Positions 16,360 through 26,042 of a stretch of DNA of 64,000 bases are shown piece after piece (positions within the stretch are counted from its first letter, which is position 1; the number at the start of each line of letters is the position of its first letter). This stretch comes from CAXBCP01 sp047638395 (GTDB lineage: Bacteria; Pseudomonadota; Alphaproteobacteria; MPNO01; UBA830): the NCBI GenBank assembly GCA_047638395.1, contig JBLIMV010000009.1, forward strand, positions 108,218 to 172,217, read 5' to 3'. The translations under genes were made by a program, and so were the position numbers. The notes under the pieces are model-generated. The model had not been told where the DNA came from. It ran no database searches and worked only from the letters and a program-made list of their open reading frames with translations.

Positions 16360-16818
16360 ATGGTTTACGGCTGGTTCGAAGACATCACCGCAGGCGATGC
16401 CGATACAATCGGCGAATATGCCGTGGAAGAGGCGGAGATGGTCGCCTTCGCCGAAAAGTGGGACCCCTTTCCCTTTCATATCGACCGGGATGAGGCCCGG
16501 AAATCCATTCATGGCGGGCTGATCGCGTCGGGAGAGTACTCGATGGCGATCAAACAGATACTGCTTCACAGGAAAGGTATTCCGCCCGGCGTAATGGCCT
16601 CCCTCGGATACGACGAACTGCGCTACCTCAAACCGGTCCGCGCCGGTGACCGGATCAGCGTCAGGCTGGAAGTACTGGAAAAACGGGAATCGCGCTCGAA
16701 GCCGGATCGCGGCATTGTCCGCGTACGGACCACGCTGAAAAATCAGGACAATTCGGACCTGCTGACCTATATCGATAATGTCCTTATAGCCAAAAAGTTC
16801 CCTGAAGAGACCCCATGA
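16360..16818 (+). CDS. MaoC-like (R)-hydratase / hot-dog dehydratase
   Basis: The 152-residue hot-dog protein has FEDITAGD near the start and WDPFPFHIDRDEARKS...HGGLIASG, with D35 and H40 as the hydratase catalytic pair. MaoC enzymes add water to 2-enoyl-CoA or similar thioesters. AGGCAGGG upstream favours ATG 16360; ATG 16291 would add 23 residues. Its TGA overlaps the ATG of the next gene (ATGA at 16815), so it is translationally coupled to an ABC transporter, which is an unusual partner for a hydratase. Confidence 0.82.
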   Translation: MVYGWFEDITAGDADTIGEYAVEEAEMVAFAEKWDPFPFHIDRDEARKSIHGGLIASGEYSMAIKQILLHRKGIPPGVMASLGYDELRYLKPVRAGDRISVRLEVLEKRESRSKPDRGIVRVRTTLKNQDNSDLLTYIDNVLIAKKFPEETP

Positions 16819-17591
16819 CCGAAACCCCGCCCGCTTCAAAGGCCGATACCGCCCCGGCGCTTTGCGTGTCCGGCCTTCGAAAATCCTATCAGATTGGCAA
16901 GGAGAGCATTCCTGTTCTCCAAGGCCTGTCGCTCAACGTCGAGGCCGGCGAACTGGTGGCAATCATGGGGCCCAGCGGGTCGGGCAAGACGACACTGCTG
17001 AACTGCATCGCCGCGATCGACCGGCCCGATGACGGCACCGTGGAACTCGCCGGCACTGCCATCGATTATGGGTCCGAGCGGGCCCGCACGATGCTGCGGC
17101 GGCGCGACATCGGTATTGTCTTCCAGTTTTTCAACCTAATCCCGACGCTCAGCGTCCGCGAAAACATCGCCCTGCCGCAACAGATCGCCGGCGGGGCCCG
17201 CAGCGAGCGCGAGACCCGGGTGACGGACCTGCTGGAGCGGGTCGGCCTGAACGCCCGCAGCCGTCACCTGCCCCACCAGCTTTCCGGCGGCGAGATGCAG
17301 CTTGTCTCCATCGCCCGCGGGCTGGTGCATCGCCCAGCCCTGCTGCTGGCGGATGAGCCGACCGGCAACGTGAACCCCGCAATCGGCCGCTCGATCCTGC
17401 AGACCCTGCGCGACACGGTGCGCGAAGAAGGCACCAGCGTCCTTCTTGTCACGCACAGCCCGGAACACGCAGCCTGGGCCGACCGTATCTGTTTCCTCAA
17501 AGGCGGTGTCATCGCCGGCACCGTCACGCAAGAAGGCGGCCCCGAAAACCTCGCACCGATATATGCCGAACTGCAGCGGCTAGGTATCTGA
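16815..17591 (+). CDS. ABC transporter ATP-binding protein, LolD/MacB type
   Basis: The 258-residue ATPase has Walker A GPSGSGKT at 52-59, the Q-loop FQFFNLIPTLSVRENI, signature LSGGEMQLVSIARG, Walker B LLLADEPTGNVN and an H-loop in VTHSPEHA. The LolD/MacB subfamily powers permeases that move lipoproteins, peptides or lipids from the membrane rather than importing solutes. The signature has E in place of the common Q (LSGGE). It overlaps the MaoC gene by four bases and is followed 15 bases later by its permease gene. Confidence 0.9.
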   Translation: MTETPPASKADTAPALCVSGLRKSYQIGKESIPVLQGLSLNVEAGELVAIMGPSGSGKTTLLNCIAAIDRPDDGTVELAGTAIDYGSERARTMLRRRDIGIVFQFFNLIPTLSVRENIALPQQIAGGARSERETRVTDLLERVGLNARSRHLPHQLSGGEMQLVSIARGLVHRPALLLADEPTGNVNPAIGRSILQTLRDTVREEGTSVLLVTHSPEHAAWADRICFLKGGVIAGTVTQEGGPENLAPIYAELQRLGI

Positions 17592-17606
17592 CGCCATGAG
17601 TGACCC

Positions 17607-19787
17607 ATGAGTGCGGCGGCGATCAAAATTCCCCTGAATATCGGCCTGGCGTTCCAGCTGGCAAAACGCAGCCTGAAACACCGCAAGATGATCGCGCTGG
17701 CCACGTTGCTCGGCGTCGCCATCGGCGTCGGAGTGGTCAACGCGGTACTCATCGTCGATGCCAATACCGCACGAGGCTACGAAGCCGAGGCGGTCGCTGA
17801 ACAGGAGGCCACAGGCACAGAGCAGGCGGCAGACGGGACAGCAGACGGGGCAGCCCGGCAAAAGGTCGGCAGCACGTCATTCGCCATCCGCATCGAACGG
17901 GTCCGTGACGGCCAGGTTCAGAAATCCATTGTACCGACCCAGCGCGGCAGCGCAGGACGTATCAAGGCCACCAATACGGCGAGTTCGCGACCCGGCGAGG
18001 AAGATTATCAGGCGATGCGCCTTGCCGTCCGCATGGCATCGCTGCTCGCCTTTTTTATCGGCGCGGTAATCGTGTTTTATACGATGCGCTACTCGGTCTC
18101 GACCCGGGCACGGGAATTCAGCCTGATGCTCTGTCTGGGCGAGAGCCGCCGCAATGTCGGCGCGTCGCTGATGGCCGAAGCATCGTTGCTCGGCGCACTC
18201 GGCACCATCGTCGGGCTGATCGTCGCCTTCCCCGCCGCCGCAGCACTGCTCGGCGCCGGGGTTTCGACCAACGGGCGGCGCCCGCTGCCCGGCTTCGAGA
18301 TCCCGTGGTTCGAACTTTCGGGAATGGGTCTGATCAGCCTGGTCATCGTTTATCTCGGCGTGGCCAGCCCGCTCCGCGAAATACACCGGCTCAGTATTCC
18401 CGATGTGTTGCAGCCACGCTTCCTGTCGACCGGCGAACGCGACGTACAGATGGCGCAGCGCGGCTTTGGCTGGCTGATCCCGCCGATGCTCGCTGCCGGC
18501 TGGATCGGCATGCGCCCGTTCATGGAAGACTGGCTGTCGGTTGTCTATTTCTTCCTGTTCGAAGCGGCGTTTGTCGGGCTGCTTGCGGTGGCGACACTGT
18601 GGTGGCTGTCGCCATTCCTGCGCGGCACGATCCGGATATTTGAGACCTTGTTTCGCGTTGTCATGCCGCTGGAAACTTTTCTGACCGGCCGCCGCATGCG
18701 CCTCAACAGCAAGCGGCTCGTATTTTCCGTCACCGGCGTGACGCTGGTCTTCAGCCTGCTCACCGGCCTGCACGACGTCACCCGCGCGCTGAAGGACGAA
18801 GTATCGATCTGGGCGTGGCAGGCCATGGGCGCCAGCTCCTATCTGGAACGCCCCGCCGGGCGCGACATCAATGAAAACCAGCTTCAGGCAAAACTTGCCA
18901 CAAACGGCATTGCACTGATGCGGATGTCCGCGAAGGCCGGCGGCGTCTTCCCCGCCCGCCTGATCCGGGGCGACGATGTGAACCCGCTTCTGCGTGCGCA
19001 GGGACACCCGACGCTGGATCCCGGGAAAGTGATCCTGTCGCGCACGCTCGCGGCGCGCTACGACACCCGCCCTGGCGATGCTGTCCTCTTTTCCGATGGC
19101 AAAAAGGATCACCGGTTTGTCGTTATCGGGATTTCCGACAATGTCGGTTTTTACCTGGAAAGTGCGCAATACGTGGATTTGAAATCTTACGCATTGTTCA
19201 GCGACGGCAACCCGATTTTTGCCGACAACCTGGAGAAATCACTGGGCCGCTACGCGTCGGCACGTCCGTTCGGCAGCACACAGCCGTATCTGTACCGCTA
19301 TCAGGAAGATGCGCTGTACCCGTGGTACGTCACCGTCAAACGGGGCCGGTTCCAGGCCTATTGGCAGAGCCGTGAAATCGACCGGGATTTCCTGATCTTC
19401 GATTTCATCCTGCTGGGAACGGTGATCCTGGCCGGTATCGGCGTCGCCAACACGATGCTGATCCAGGTGCGCGCCCGGGACCGTGAATTCGCGGTCCTGA
19501 AATCAATCGGTATCAGCCGCGGGCAGGTCGCCCGGATGCTGCTGATCGAGGGCACCATTATCGGCTGTGTCAGCGCGGCGCTCGCGATCATCATCGGCAA
19601 CGGCCTCGGCGCGATCAGTATCCGGTTTCTCGACCATTTCACGCTGTTCGACTACTTCCTGCGTATATCGCTGCCCGCGACGCTCTATATCTCCGCGCTC
19701 TGCATAGGGACCTGCGTTATCGCGTCGATCTATCCGGCATTTATCGCCAACCGGGCATCGTCGGCGGAATCGCTGCACTACGAATGA
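17607..19787 (+). CDS. FtsX/MacB-type ABC permease
   Basis: The 726-residue membrane protein has a first transmembrane helix at about residues 28-50 (MIALATLLGVAIGVGVV), a periplasmic segment, a helix block near 130-155 and several more helices around 185-350. A large periplasmic loop at about 390-600 and a final FtsX-type block follow (FDFILLGTVILAGIGVANTM, ...REFAVLKSIGISRGQ). Two FtsX domains in one chain fit a MacB/LolC-like mechanotransmission permease working with the preceding ATPase. The cargo is unknown; lipoprotein or lipid handling is a guess from family. It is followed by a two-component system that may sense envelope state. Confidence 0.85.
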   Translation: MSAAAIKIPLNIGLAFQLAKRSLKHRKMIALATLLGVAIGVGVVNAVLIVDANTARGYEAEAVAEQEATGTEQAADGTADGAARQKVGSTSFAIRIERVRDGQVQKSIVPTQRGSAGRIKATNTASSRPGEEDYQAMRLAVRMASLLAFFIGAVIVFYTMRYSVSTRAREFSLMLCLGESRRNVGASLMAEASLLGALGTIVGLIVAFPAAAALLGAGVSTNGRRPLPGFEIPWFELSGMGLISLVIVYLGVASPLREIHRLSIPDVLQPRFLSTGERDVQMAQRGFGWLIPPMLAAGWIGMRPFMEDWLSVVYFFLFEAAFVGLLAVATLWWLSPFLRGTIRIFETLFRVVMPLETFLTGRRMRLNSKRLVFSVTGVTLVFSLLTGLHDVTRALKDEVSIWAWQAMGASSYLERPAGRDINENQLQAKLATNGIALMRMSAKAGGVFPARLIRGDDVNPLLRAQGHPTLDPGKVILSRTLAARYDTRPGDAVLFSDGKKDHRFVVIGISDNVGFYLESAQYVDLKSYALFSDGNPIFADNLEKSLGRYASARPFGSTQPYLYRYQEDALYPWYVTVKRGRFQAYWQSREIDRDFLIFDFILLGTVILAGIGVANTMLIQVRARDREFAVLKSIGISRGQVARMLLIEGTIIGCVSAALAIIIGNGLGAISIRFLDHFTLFDYFLRISLPATLYISALCIGTCVIASIYPAFIANRASSAESLHYE

Positions 19788-19882
19788 CGGCGAACATTAC
19801 AAAAGTTTAATCGGCCGAGGCTTGCGAACGCGACCCTTTGGCCCATACATATCTTCTGAACAATTGGAAATTCAGTCGATCC

Positions 19883-20569
19883 ATGCGCGTCCTGGTCATT
19901 GAAGACGATACCGATGTCGCCGCCTATATCGTCAAGGCGCTGACAGAGGCCGGTCACAATCCGTCCCATGCCGATAACGGCAAGGACGGGCTGGTGATGG
20001 CGACGGCCGAGGATTTCGACGTGCTGGTGGTCGACCGGATGCTGCCGGGGCCGGATGGACTGACCATCATCCGCACGTTGCGGGCATCCGAAGATCAGAC
20101 CCCGGCCCTGATCCTGAGCGCGCTGGGCGATGTGGACGACCGGGTGAAGGGCCTGAAGGCCGGGGGCGACGATTACCTGACAAAACCGTTCGCCGCCGCC
20201 GAACTGCTTGCCCGGCTGGAGGCACTCACCCGGCGGGCATCAACCAAAGGCGCGCCGGCGGAAACAAAACTATCGGTCGCCGATCTCGAGATGGATTTGC
20301 TGTCACGATCGGTCAGCCGGGCCGGCACATCGATCGACCTGCAGCCGCGTGAATTCCGGCTCCTCGAATGCCTGATGCGCAATGCGGGCAGTGTCGTCAC
20401 CCGCACTATGCTGCTCGAAAACGTGTGGGACTATCATTTCGATCCGCAGACCAATGTCATCGACGTTCATGTCAGCCGCCTCCGTCAGAAGATCGACAAG
20501 GATTTCGACACACCGCTTATCCAGACGGTTCGCGGTGCCGGATACGTGCTGCGCGAAGCGGACAAATGA
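19883..20569 (+). CDS. OmpR-family response regulator
   Basis: The 228-residue protein has a receiver domain starting MRVLVIEDD, with phosphoacceptor D51 in VVDRMLPGPDG and the conserved Lys in DYLTKPF. A C-terminal winged-helix domain follows (LDLQPREFRLLECLMRN... VIDVHVSRLRQKID, TVRGAGYVL). It overlaps the histidine-kinase start by four bases, so the two are coupled. An upstream frame extension to 19838 lacks similarity and is not used. Targets are unknown; the adjacent FtsX-type transporter is a candidate. Confidence 0.92.
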   Translation: MRVLVIEDDTDVAAYIVKALTEAGHNPSHADNGKDGLVMATAEDFDVLVVDRMLPGPDGLTIIRTLRASEDQTPALILSALGDVDDRVKGLKAGGDDYLTKPFAAAELLARLEALTRRASTKGAPAETKLSVADLEMDLLSRSVSRAGTSIDLQPREFRLLECLMRNAGSVVTRTMLLENVWDYHFDPQTNVIDVHVSRLRQKIDKDFDTPLIQTVRGAGYVLREADK

Positions 20570-21921
20570 GAACCGCCCGGCTTCTGAGGAGTGCCACATT
20601 CCGCCTCGCACTTCTGTATATGTTGATTTTCGGCGGCTCGGTCGCGGTGCTGCTGGGTTTCCTGTACTGGGCAACTGTCGGTGTTCTTTCTGAACAGATG
20701 GACGAGACGATCCAGGCCGATATCACGGGGCTCGCAGAGCAATACGAACGCCGCGGCACGCCCGGCATTGCCGCCATCATTGGCGAACGCATCCGCAAGG
20801 ACCCCGGCAGACAGACCGTCTACCTGCTCACCGACCCGGTTCGACGCCCACTGGTCGGCAACCTCGATAGCTGGCCGACGGTCAAACCTGATAAAGATGG
20901 CTGGATCACGTTCGAACTGGTCGATCGTTCAGACCCCGACGGCAGGCCTCACCTCGCCCGCGCCAAACGATTCGTGCTGCAGGGCGGGCTGAACCTGCTG
21001 GTTGGCCGGGAGGTCCGCGAACTGGAACGCACGCGGCGCATGATCGTGAACGCGATGATCTGGGGCATTGCCATCACGCTGGCCTTAGCCCTCGCCGGCG
21101 GGATCGCGATGAGCCGCAGTACCGCGCGGCGAATCGATGCCATCAACCAGACCAGCCGCGATATCATGAGCGGCGATCTGGACCGCCGGATTCCGGCCGG
21201 TGGCGCGGGCGACGAATTCGACCAGCTTGCCGGCAATCTCAACGCCATGCTCGACCGGATTCAGGGACTGATGGAAGGGTTGCGTCATGTCTCGGACAAC
21301 ATCGCCCATGACCTGCGCACGCCGCTGACCCGCCTGCGCGGACGGCTGGAGGATCTGGACGATCCGGGACTGGCGGCGGGCGACCGAACGAAACGGATCG
21401 ATGCCGCGGTCGCCGAGGCCGATACCCTGTTGTCCATGTTCAACGCGCTGCTGCGGATTACCCAGATCGAGGCGGGCGGCCGGCGGGATAATTTTGCCAG
21501 CGTCGATCTCGCCGAGGTCCTGAGCGATGTCGCCGAGCTTTATGAGCCCGTGGCGCAAGAGAAAGGTTTGACCTTTTCCGCCCATGTGGAAACCGCGGAA
21601 ACGGTGACTGCCGACCGGGATCTTCTGTTTCAGTCAGTCGCGAACCTGACCGACAACGCGATCAAGTACACCCCGGCGGGCGGAGCGGTCACCCTGCATG
21701 CCGCCGGAAAATCAATTGCCGTGTCCGATACCGGTCCTGGTGTGCCGGAAGAGTCTCGCGATGATGTGTTCCGCCGTTTTCACCGGCTGGAAGAAAGCCG
21801 GAACACGCCGGGCAGCGGCCTCGGCCTTAGCCTCGTGAGGGCAGTCGCCCAGCTTCATGGTGGAGAGGTCCGGCTTGAAGACAACCGGCCAGGCCTCAAA
21901 GCGGTTCTGACGGTCGGCTGA
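20566..21921 (+). CDS. Sensor histidine kinase
   Basis: The 451-residue inner-membrane kinase has transmembrane helices at about 13-37 and 160-183 that enclose a periplasmic sensor of about 120 residues. A HAMP segment at 184-236, the H-box HDLRTPLTRLRG with H248, the N-box (NLTDNAIKYT), and the G1/G2 boxes (VSDTGPGVPEE, GSGLGLSLV) follow. It starts at the ATG inside the response-regulator stop (ATGA). Organisation and motifs resemble EnvZ/QseC-class kinases. The signal is unknown. Confidence 0.92.
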   Translation: MRTARLLRSATFRLALLYMLIFGGSVAVLLGFLYWATVGVLSEQMDETIQADITGLAEQYERRGTPGIAAIIGERIRKDPGRQTVYLLTDPVRRPLVGNLDSWPTVKPDKDGWITFELVDRSDPDGRPHLARAKRFVLQGGLNLLVGREVRELERTRRMIVNAMIWGIAITLALALAGGIAMSRSTARRIDAINQTSRDIMSGDLDRRIPAGGAGDEFDQLAGNLNAMLDRIQGLMEGLRHVSDNIAHDLRTPLTRLRGRLEDLDDPGLAAGDRTKRIDAAVAEADTLLSMFNALLRITQIEAGGRRDNFASVDLAEVLSDVAELYEPVAQEKGLTFSAHVETAETVTADRDLLFQSVANLTDNAIKYTPAGGAVTLHAAGKSIAVSDTGPGVPEESRDDVFRRFHRLEESRNTPGSGLGLSLVRAVAQLHGGEVRLEDNRPGLKAVLTVG

Positions 21922-21981
21922 TCCAGCCGGCGGACCGGCCACGTATAAACACGGCCACGTATCGAACCCAGAGTATTTGCC

Positions 21982-23361
21982 TTGATCCAGAACACCCGCA
22001 TCCAGAACCTGAACGCGCATGCGCGTCGCGCCGACGGCGCATACGTCCTGTACTGGATGCAGGAAGCGCAGCGCGCCCGCGGGAACGCGGCGCTGGAGAC
22101 GGCGATCCGCGGCGCCAATAAATATGGCCTGCCCGTCGTCGTCTGTTTCGGCCTGATGGACGGCTACCCCGAAGCCAATGCCCGGCATTACGCGTTCATG
22201 CTCGATGGACTGGCCGATTGCGCTGCTGAATTACAGGCGCGCGGAATCGCCTTTGTCCTCCGCCGTGGCATGCCGGGCGACGTCGCCCTTGCGCTGTCGC
22301 AGGACGCTGCCGCGGTCATCTGCGACCGCAGTTATATGCTGGCCCAGCGGGCATGGCGGGCAACACTGGCGGAGGCGGCCACCTGTCCGGTCGTGCAGGT
22401 AGAGACAGAGGTCGTGGTGCCGGTGGACGTCGCGTCCGACAAATCGGAATACGCGGCCCGTACGATCCGTCCGCGCATTCACCGGGTATGGGACGAATAC
22501 CTGGTGCCGCTCGATGAGACGGAGCCGGAGACACCCGCCACCGGCCTGACACTTGAGAGCGATTACGATGCGTCCGATCCGGCAGCAATCCTGGCCGCCC
22601 TCGACCTCGACCGCTCGGTCAAACCCGTTAAGCGGTTTCGCGGCGGACGGGTCGCGGCGCTGGAAATGTTGCATCGCTTCGTCGATGACGTGCTGGACGG
22701 CTACGCAAAGGGCCGAAATGAGCCGTCGGCAGCGCAGACGTCATTTCTCAGCCCCTATCTCCATTTCGGTCATATCTCGCCGGTCGAGATGGCGCTGGCG
22801 GCGCGCGATTCCGGCATCGGATCGACAGAGGACAGGGGCTCGTTCATCGAGGAACTGGTCGTCCGCCGCGAACTGGCAATGAACTATGCGAACTTCGCCC
22901 CCGGTTTTGAGACCTATGACGCTCTGCCCGCCTGGGCGCGCACATCGCTCTCGCTCCATGCCGGCGATGAACGCGAATATGTGTACGAGCGGGCGGCGCT
23001 TGAAGCCTGCGACACACACGATCCACACTGGAACGATGCGATGCGCGAGATGGTGCATACCGGCTTCATGCACAATTACATGCGGATGTACTGGGCAAAG
23101 AAAATCCTGGAATGGAGCGCCACGCCCGAAGACGCCTTCAACACGACACTGTCCCTGAACAACAAGTACTTCCTCGATGGGCGCGACCCGAATTCCTACG
23201 CCAATGTCGCCTGGTGTTACGGGCTGCACGACCGCGCCTGGACCGAACGCCCCGTGTTCGGAAAAATCCGCTACATGAACGCCAACGGGCTGAACCGGAA
23301 ATTCGATATGGAAGCGTATACCGCGTTTATCGATTCAATCGTGCAAGCGGAACAGGTGTGA
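21982..23361 (+). CDS. Class II (CPD) deoxyribodipyrimidine photolyase
   Basis: The 459-residue protein has an N-terminal alpha/beta antenna domain (GAYVLYWMQEAQRA) and a helical FAD domain with the class II signatures HNYMRMYWAKKILEW, LNNKYFLDGRDPNSY and AWCYGLHDRAW. It repairs cyclobutane pyrimidine dimers using blue light. No ATG is usable near the expected start, so translation probably begins at TTG 21982. Class II enzymes are less common in bacteria than class I. The gene follows the histidine kinase by 60 bases and converges on a LysR gene. Confidence 0.92.
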   Translation: MIQNTRIQNLNAHARRADGAYVLYWMQEAQRARGNAALETAIRGANKYGLPVVVCFGLMDGYPEANARHYAFMLDGLADCAAELQARGIAFVLRRGMPGDVALALSQDAAAVICDRSYMLAQRAWRATLAEAATCPVVQVETEVVVPVDVASDKSEYAARTIRPRIHRVWDEYLVPLDETEPETPATGLTLESDYDASDPAAILAALDLDRSVKPVKRFRGGRVAALEMLHRFVDDVLDGYAKGRNEPSAAQTSFLSPYLHFGHISPVEMALAARDSGIGSTEDRGSFIEELVVRRELAMNYANFAPGFETYDALPAWARTSLSLHAGDEREYVYERAALEACDTHDPHWNDAMREMVHTGFMHNYMRMYWAKKILEWSATPEDAFNTTLSLNNKYFLDGRDPNSYANVAWCYGLHDRAWTERPVFGKIRYMNANGLNRKFDMEAYTAFIDSIVQAEQV

Positions 23362-23369
23362 GCGCAGGG

Positions 23370-24281
23370 TCACTGTTCCCACGGCGGCACTGGCGTCATC
23401 TTTTCGGCCAAGAAATCAACGAAGGCTCGGGTCGATGGCGGGACCAGTCGGCGACTGGGATAGACCGCATGAATGATATTCTCCTGCGGATCGCGCCAGT
23501 CGGGCAGAACCTGTACCAGCCGCCCGGCTTTCAGATCCGGACTGACAAGGAAGGTCGCCAGCCGCGCGATGCCGAGACCGCTCAGCGCCAGATCGCGTAT
23601 CGCTTCGCCCGAATTGGCCGCGAAGTTGGACGACACCTTCACCGCGCGCGGACCGGTCGGCCCTTCGAAACGCCAGGTATCGGAATAAACGGTGGAATAG
23701 ATCAGGGCATTGTGGGCGGCGAGGTCCTGCGGTTCCACCGGCACACCCTGACGGCGGAGATATTCCGGCGATGCGCACACAACACGCCGGTCGGGCACAA
23801 GGCGCCGCGCGATCAACGCAGAATCGGCCGGCGCCGACACCCGCACGGCAACATCGACCCCCTCGTCCACCATGTCGATCAGGCGGTCGGAAAACAGCAC
23901 ATCCACCCGAACTTCGGGAAACCGCGACACAAATTCAGGTACCAGCGGTACAATCTGGCGCTGCCCGAAGGAAATCGATGCCGTGATGCGCAGGCGTCCG
24001 CGCGGCTTGTCCGACGCATCGCCGACTGCCCGTTCGGCCGCATCGATATCAGACAGAATAGACTGGCTGCGTTCGTAAAACTCGCGCCCGACATCCGTCA
24101 GGCTGATGCGGCGCGTCGACCGGTTGAGCAGCCGCGCGCCAAGTCGCCCCTCGAGACGGCTGATCTGTTTGGACACCGCCGACGGCGTGATCCCGAGAAT
24201 CCGGGCCGCTGCCGAGAAATTGCCCGCATCGACAGCGGCAACAAAAACGTTCATCTCGACACTCGAGGCCGCGGAAGCCAT
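23370..24281 (-). CDS. LysR-family transcriptional regulator
   Basis: The 303-residue regulator has an N-terminal winged HTH (VDAGNFSAAARILGITPSAV, SKQISRLEGRLGARLLNRSTR) and a periplasmic-binding-like effector domain. GAAGGAA before ATG 24281 decides the start and rejects a 19-residue upstream extension. It is divergent from the luciferase-like monooxygenase at 24398, with a 116-base shared promoter, so it probably controls that gene. The effector is unknown. Confidence 0.9.
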   Translation of the reverse strand: MASAASSVEMNVFVAAVDAGNFSAAARILGITPSAVSKQISRLEGRLGARLLNRSTRRISLTDVGREFYERSQSILSDIDAAERAVGDASDKPRGRLRITASISFGQRQIVPLVPEFVSRFPEVRVDVLFSDRLIDMVDEGVDVAVRVSAPADSALIARRLVPDRRVVCASPEYLRRQGVPVEPQDLAAHNALIYSTVYSDTWRFEGPTGPRAVKVSSNFAANSGEAIRDLALSGLGIARLATFLVSPDLKAGRLVQVLPDWRDPQENIIHAVYPSRRLVPPSTRAFVDFLAEKMTPVPPWEQ

Positions 24282-24397
24282 CTTCTGTTCCTTCAATTCA
24301 CAGACAATATGCCGAATATGACTATTATCATCTCTCACGGCATCAATTACAAATCTGGATCGCCATTACTCACGCGGCCACAGGCAGGAGCAAGACT

Positions 24398-25498
24398 ATG
24401 AAGATCGGATTTTTCACGATGCCGGTTCACCGGCTGGACAAGAACTATACCGAGTGTCTGAAGGAAGACCGCGAAGCGATCATTCTGGCCGACAGACTGG
24501 GCTATTCTGAAGCCTATGTCGGCGAACATGTTACCGACGCTGCCGAAAGCATCACCAATTCGATGCTGTTTCAGGCCAGCCTTATTTCCGATACCAAGCA
24601 GATCAAGCTCGGCACCGGCACCACCAACCTGTCGCATACACATCCGGTTCTTGTCGCTGCCCAGGCAGCGATGATGGACCACCTGCTCGAAGGCCGGTTC
24701 ATATTCGGCATCAGCCCGGGCGCGCTCGAATCCGACGCAGAAGCGCTTGGCATTCGCGGCGTCGACCGCAACGCCATGTTTGTCGAAGCCATCGATCACA
24801 TTATCAACATCTGGACGGGCGAGCCCCCTTACGATCTGACGGGCGAATTCTGGAATATCACGACGCGCGAAACCCAGTTTGCGGAAATCGGCCTCGGCCC
24901 GATCGCCAAGCCCTTTCAGAAACCCTACCCGCCGATCGTCGGCACCGTGGTTGCGCCGTTCTCCAAGGGCGTCATCGAAATGGGCAAGAAAGGCTTCCTG
25001 CCGATCTCGGCCAACTTCCTGCTCGCCAAGTGGGTCGAAACCCATTGGGGAAATTACGCCAAGGGCTGCGAAGAAGGCGGACGCCCCGCCAATACAGATG
25101 ACTGGCGTGTCGCGCGGTCGATCTACGTGCATGACGATCATCAGACCGCCATCGATTACGGCAAGGCCAACGACCGGAGCCCCTACCGGTTCTATTACAA
25201 GCAGCTCTATACCAAGCTGCTCAAAGCCGGCCGTCATGAAGTGTTCAAGCCGTCGCGCGACTTCCCGGACGACCAGTTGTCGCTCGATTACATCCTCGAC
25301 GAGCTGGTCATCTGCGGTGACGTCAACAGCGTGGTCGACCAGATCCTCGCCTTCCGCGAAGTCACCGGCGATTTCGGCACCCTGCTCTATGCGGGCAAGG
25401 ACTGGGAAGACAAGGAACTGGGCAAGCGGTCGATGGAACTGATGGCCGAGAAAGTCATGCCCGCGGTCAATGCGGCAATCGGTCAAACAGCAGCGTAG
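24398..25498 (+). CDS. LLM-class flavin-dependent oxidoreductase (third, divergent type)
   Basis: The 366-residue luciferase-like TIM barrel starts MKIGFFTMPVHRLDKNYTE, with AYVGEHVTD, LGTGTTNLSHTHPV and GRFIFGISPGALESDAEALG. It is only distantly related to the two paralogues at 287 and 3253 and belongs to a different subgroup of the family. It uses reduced FMN (or F420 in some members) to oxygenate an unknown substrate. GGAG lies seven bases before the ATG. It is flanked by a divergent LysR gene and a codirectional MarR gene 27 bases downstream. Confidence 0.86.
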   Translation: MKIGFFTMPVHRLDKNYTECLKEDREAIILADRLGYSEAYVGEHVTDAAESITNSMLFQASLISDTKQIKLGTGTTNLSHTHPVLVAAQAAMMDHLLEGRFIFGISPGALESDAEALGIRGVDRNAMFVEAIDHIINIWTGEPPYDLTGEFWNITTRETQFAEIGLGPIAKPFQKPYPPIVGTVVAPFSKGVIEMGKKGFLPISANFLLAKWVETHWGNYAKGCEEGGRPANTDDWRVARSIYVHDDHQTAIDYGKANDRSPYRFYYKQLYTKLLKAGRHEVFKPSRDFPDDQLSLDYILDELVICGDVNSVVDQILAFREVTGDFGTLLYAGKDWEDKELGKRSMELMAEKVMPAVNAAIGQTAA

Positions 25499-25525
25499 GA
25501 ATAAAGATTCGGCTATAGTGCATGG

Positions 25526-25960
25526 ATGGCGCTTACAGACGATAAACCGCTCTCCCTGGTTCACATGCTGTCGAACCGGATCAGCCGTGCGTTCTTTGAC
25601 GAGGTCGAGACGCAGTACGGCATATCCCTTGCCGAATGGCGGGTGATTCTTACCCTTGTGTCGGAACCGGGCGTGTCCGGCGCTGACATCACCAACCGCT
25701 GGGCGATGGAAAAAATGGCCGTCAACAGGGCCGTTCAGCGCCTTGTCGATGCCGGACACGTTGCCCGCACGCGGGACCCCGATGACCGGCGCAGCTATCG
25801 GCTGGCACTGACTGCAAAGGGCACCAAGCTCTATGAAAAGATCGCGCCGACCGCAAACAAGCGCTATGCGGAACTGAGCTCGGCGGTATCGAGCGACGAG
25901 CTTGCTGCCCTGGTGGCAACCCTGCGGACAATGATCGCACGCGCGGAAGAGCTGAACTGA
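25526..25960 (+). CDS. MarR-family transcriptional regulator (copy 3)
   Basis: The 144-residue winged-helix protein has ISLAEWRVILTLV, DITNRWAMEKMAVNRAVQRLVDAGHV and PDDRRSYRLALTAKG. It is not closely related to the two RPGYLIRRL-type MarR proteins in the first 14 kb. It lies 27 bases after the luciferase-like gene and may share its transcript, so it could repress it or the AEC carrier downstream. Confidence 0.88.
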   Translation: MALTDDKPLSLVHMLSNRISRAFFDEVETQYGISLAEWRVILTLVSEPGVSGADITNRWAMEKMAVNRAVQRLVDAGHVARTRDPDDRRSYRLALTAKGTKLYEKIAPTANKRYAELSSAVSSDELAALVATLRTMIARAEELN

Positions 25961-25980
25961 GCGCAAATCGCGTTGCCCCC

Positions 25981-26007
25981 GGGCGTGAACAGGGGCGTGA
26001 ACAGGGG
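25981..26007. repeat. Short tandem repeat, 12-base unit
   Basis: GGGCGTGAACAG is repeated exactly at 25981-25992 and 25993-26004, followed by GGG of a third unit. It lies between the MarR and AEC genes, 36 bases before the AEC start. Confidence 0.8.
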
Positions 26008-26042
26008 CCTCACCGCGCGCACCATCGATCTCCGGAGACGGC

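Noticed and set aside
17877..19169. A 430-codon minus-strand frame inside the FtsX-type permease
   Set aside because: Low-complexity charged composition typical of an antisense shadow; the plus-strand permease has membrane segments and family motifs.
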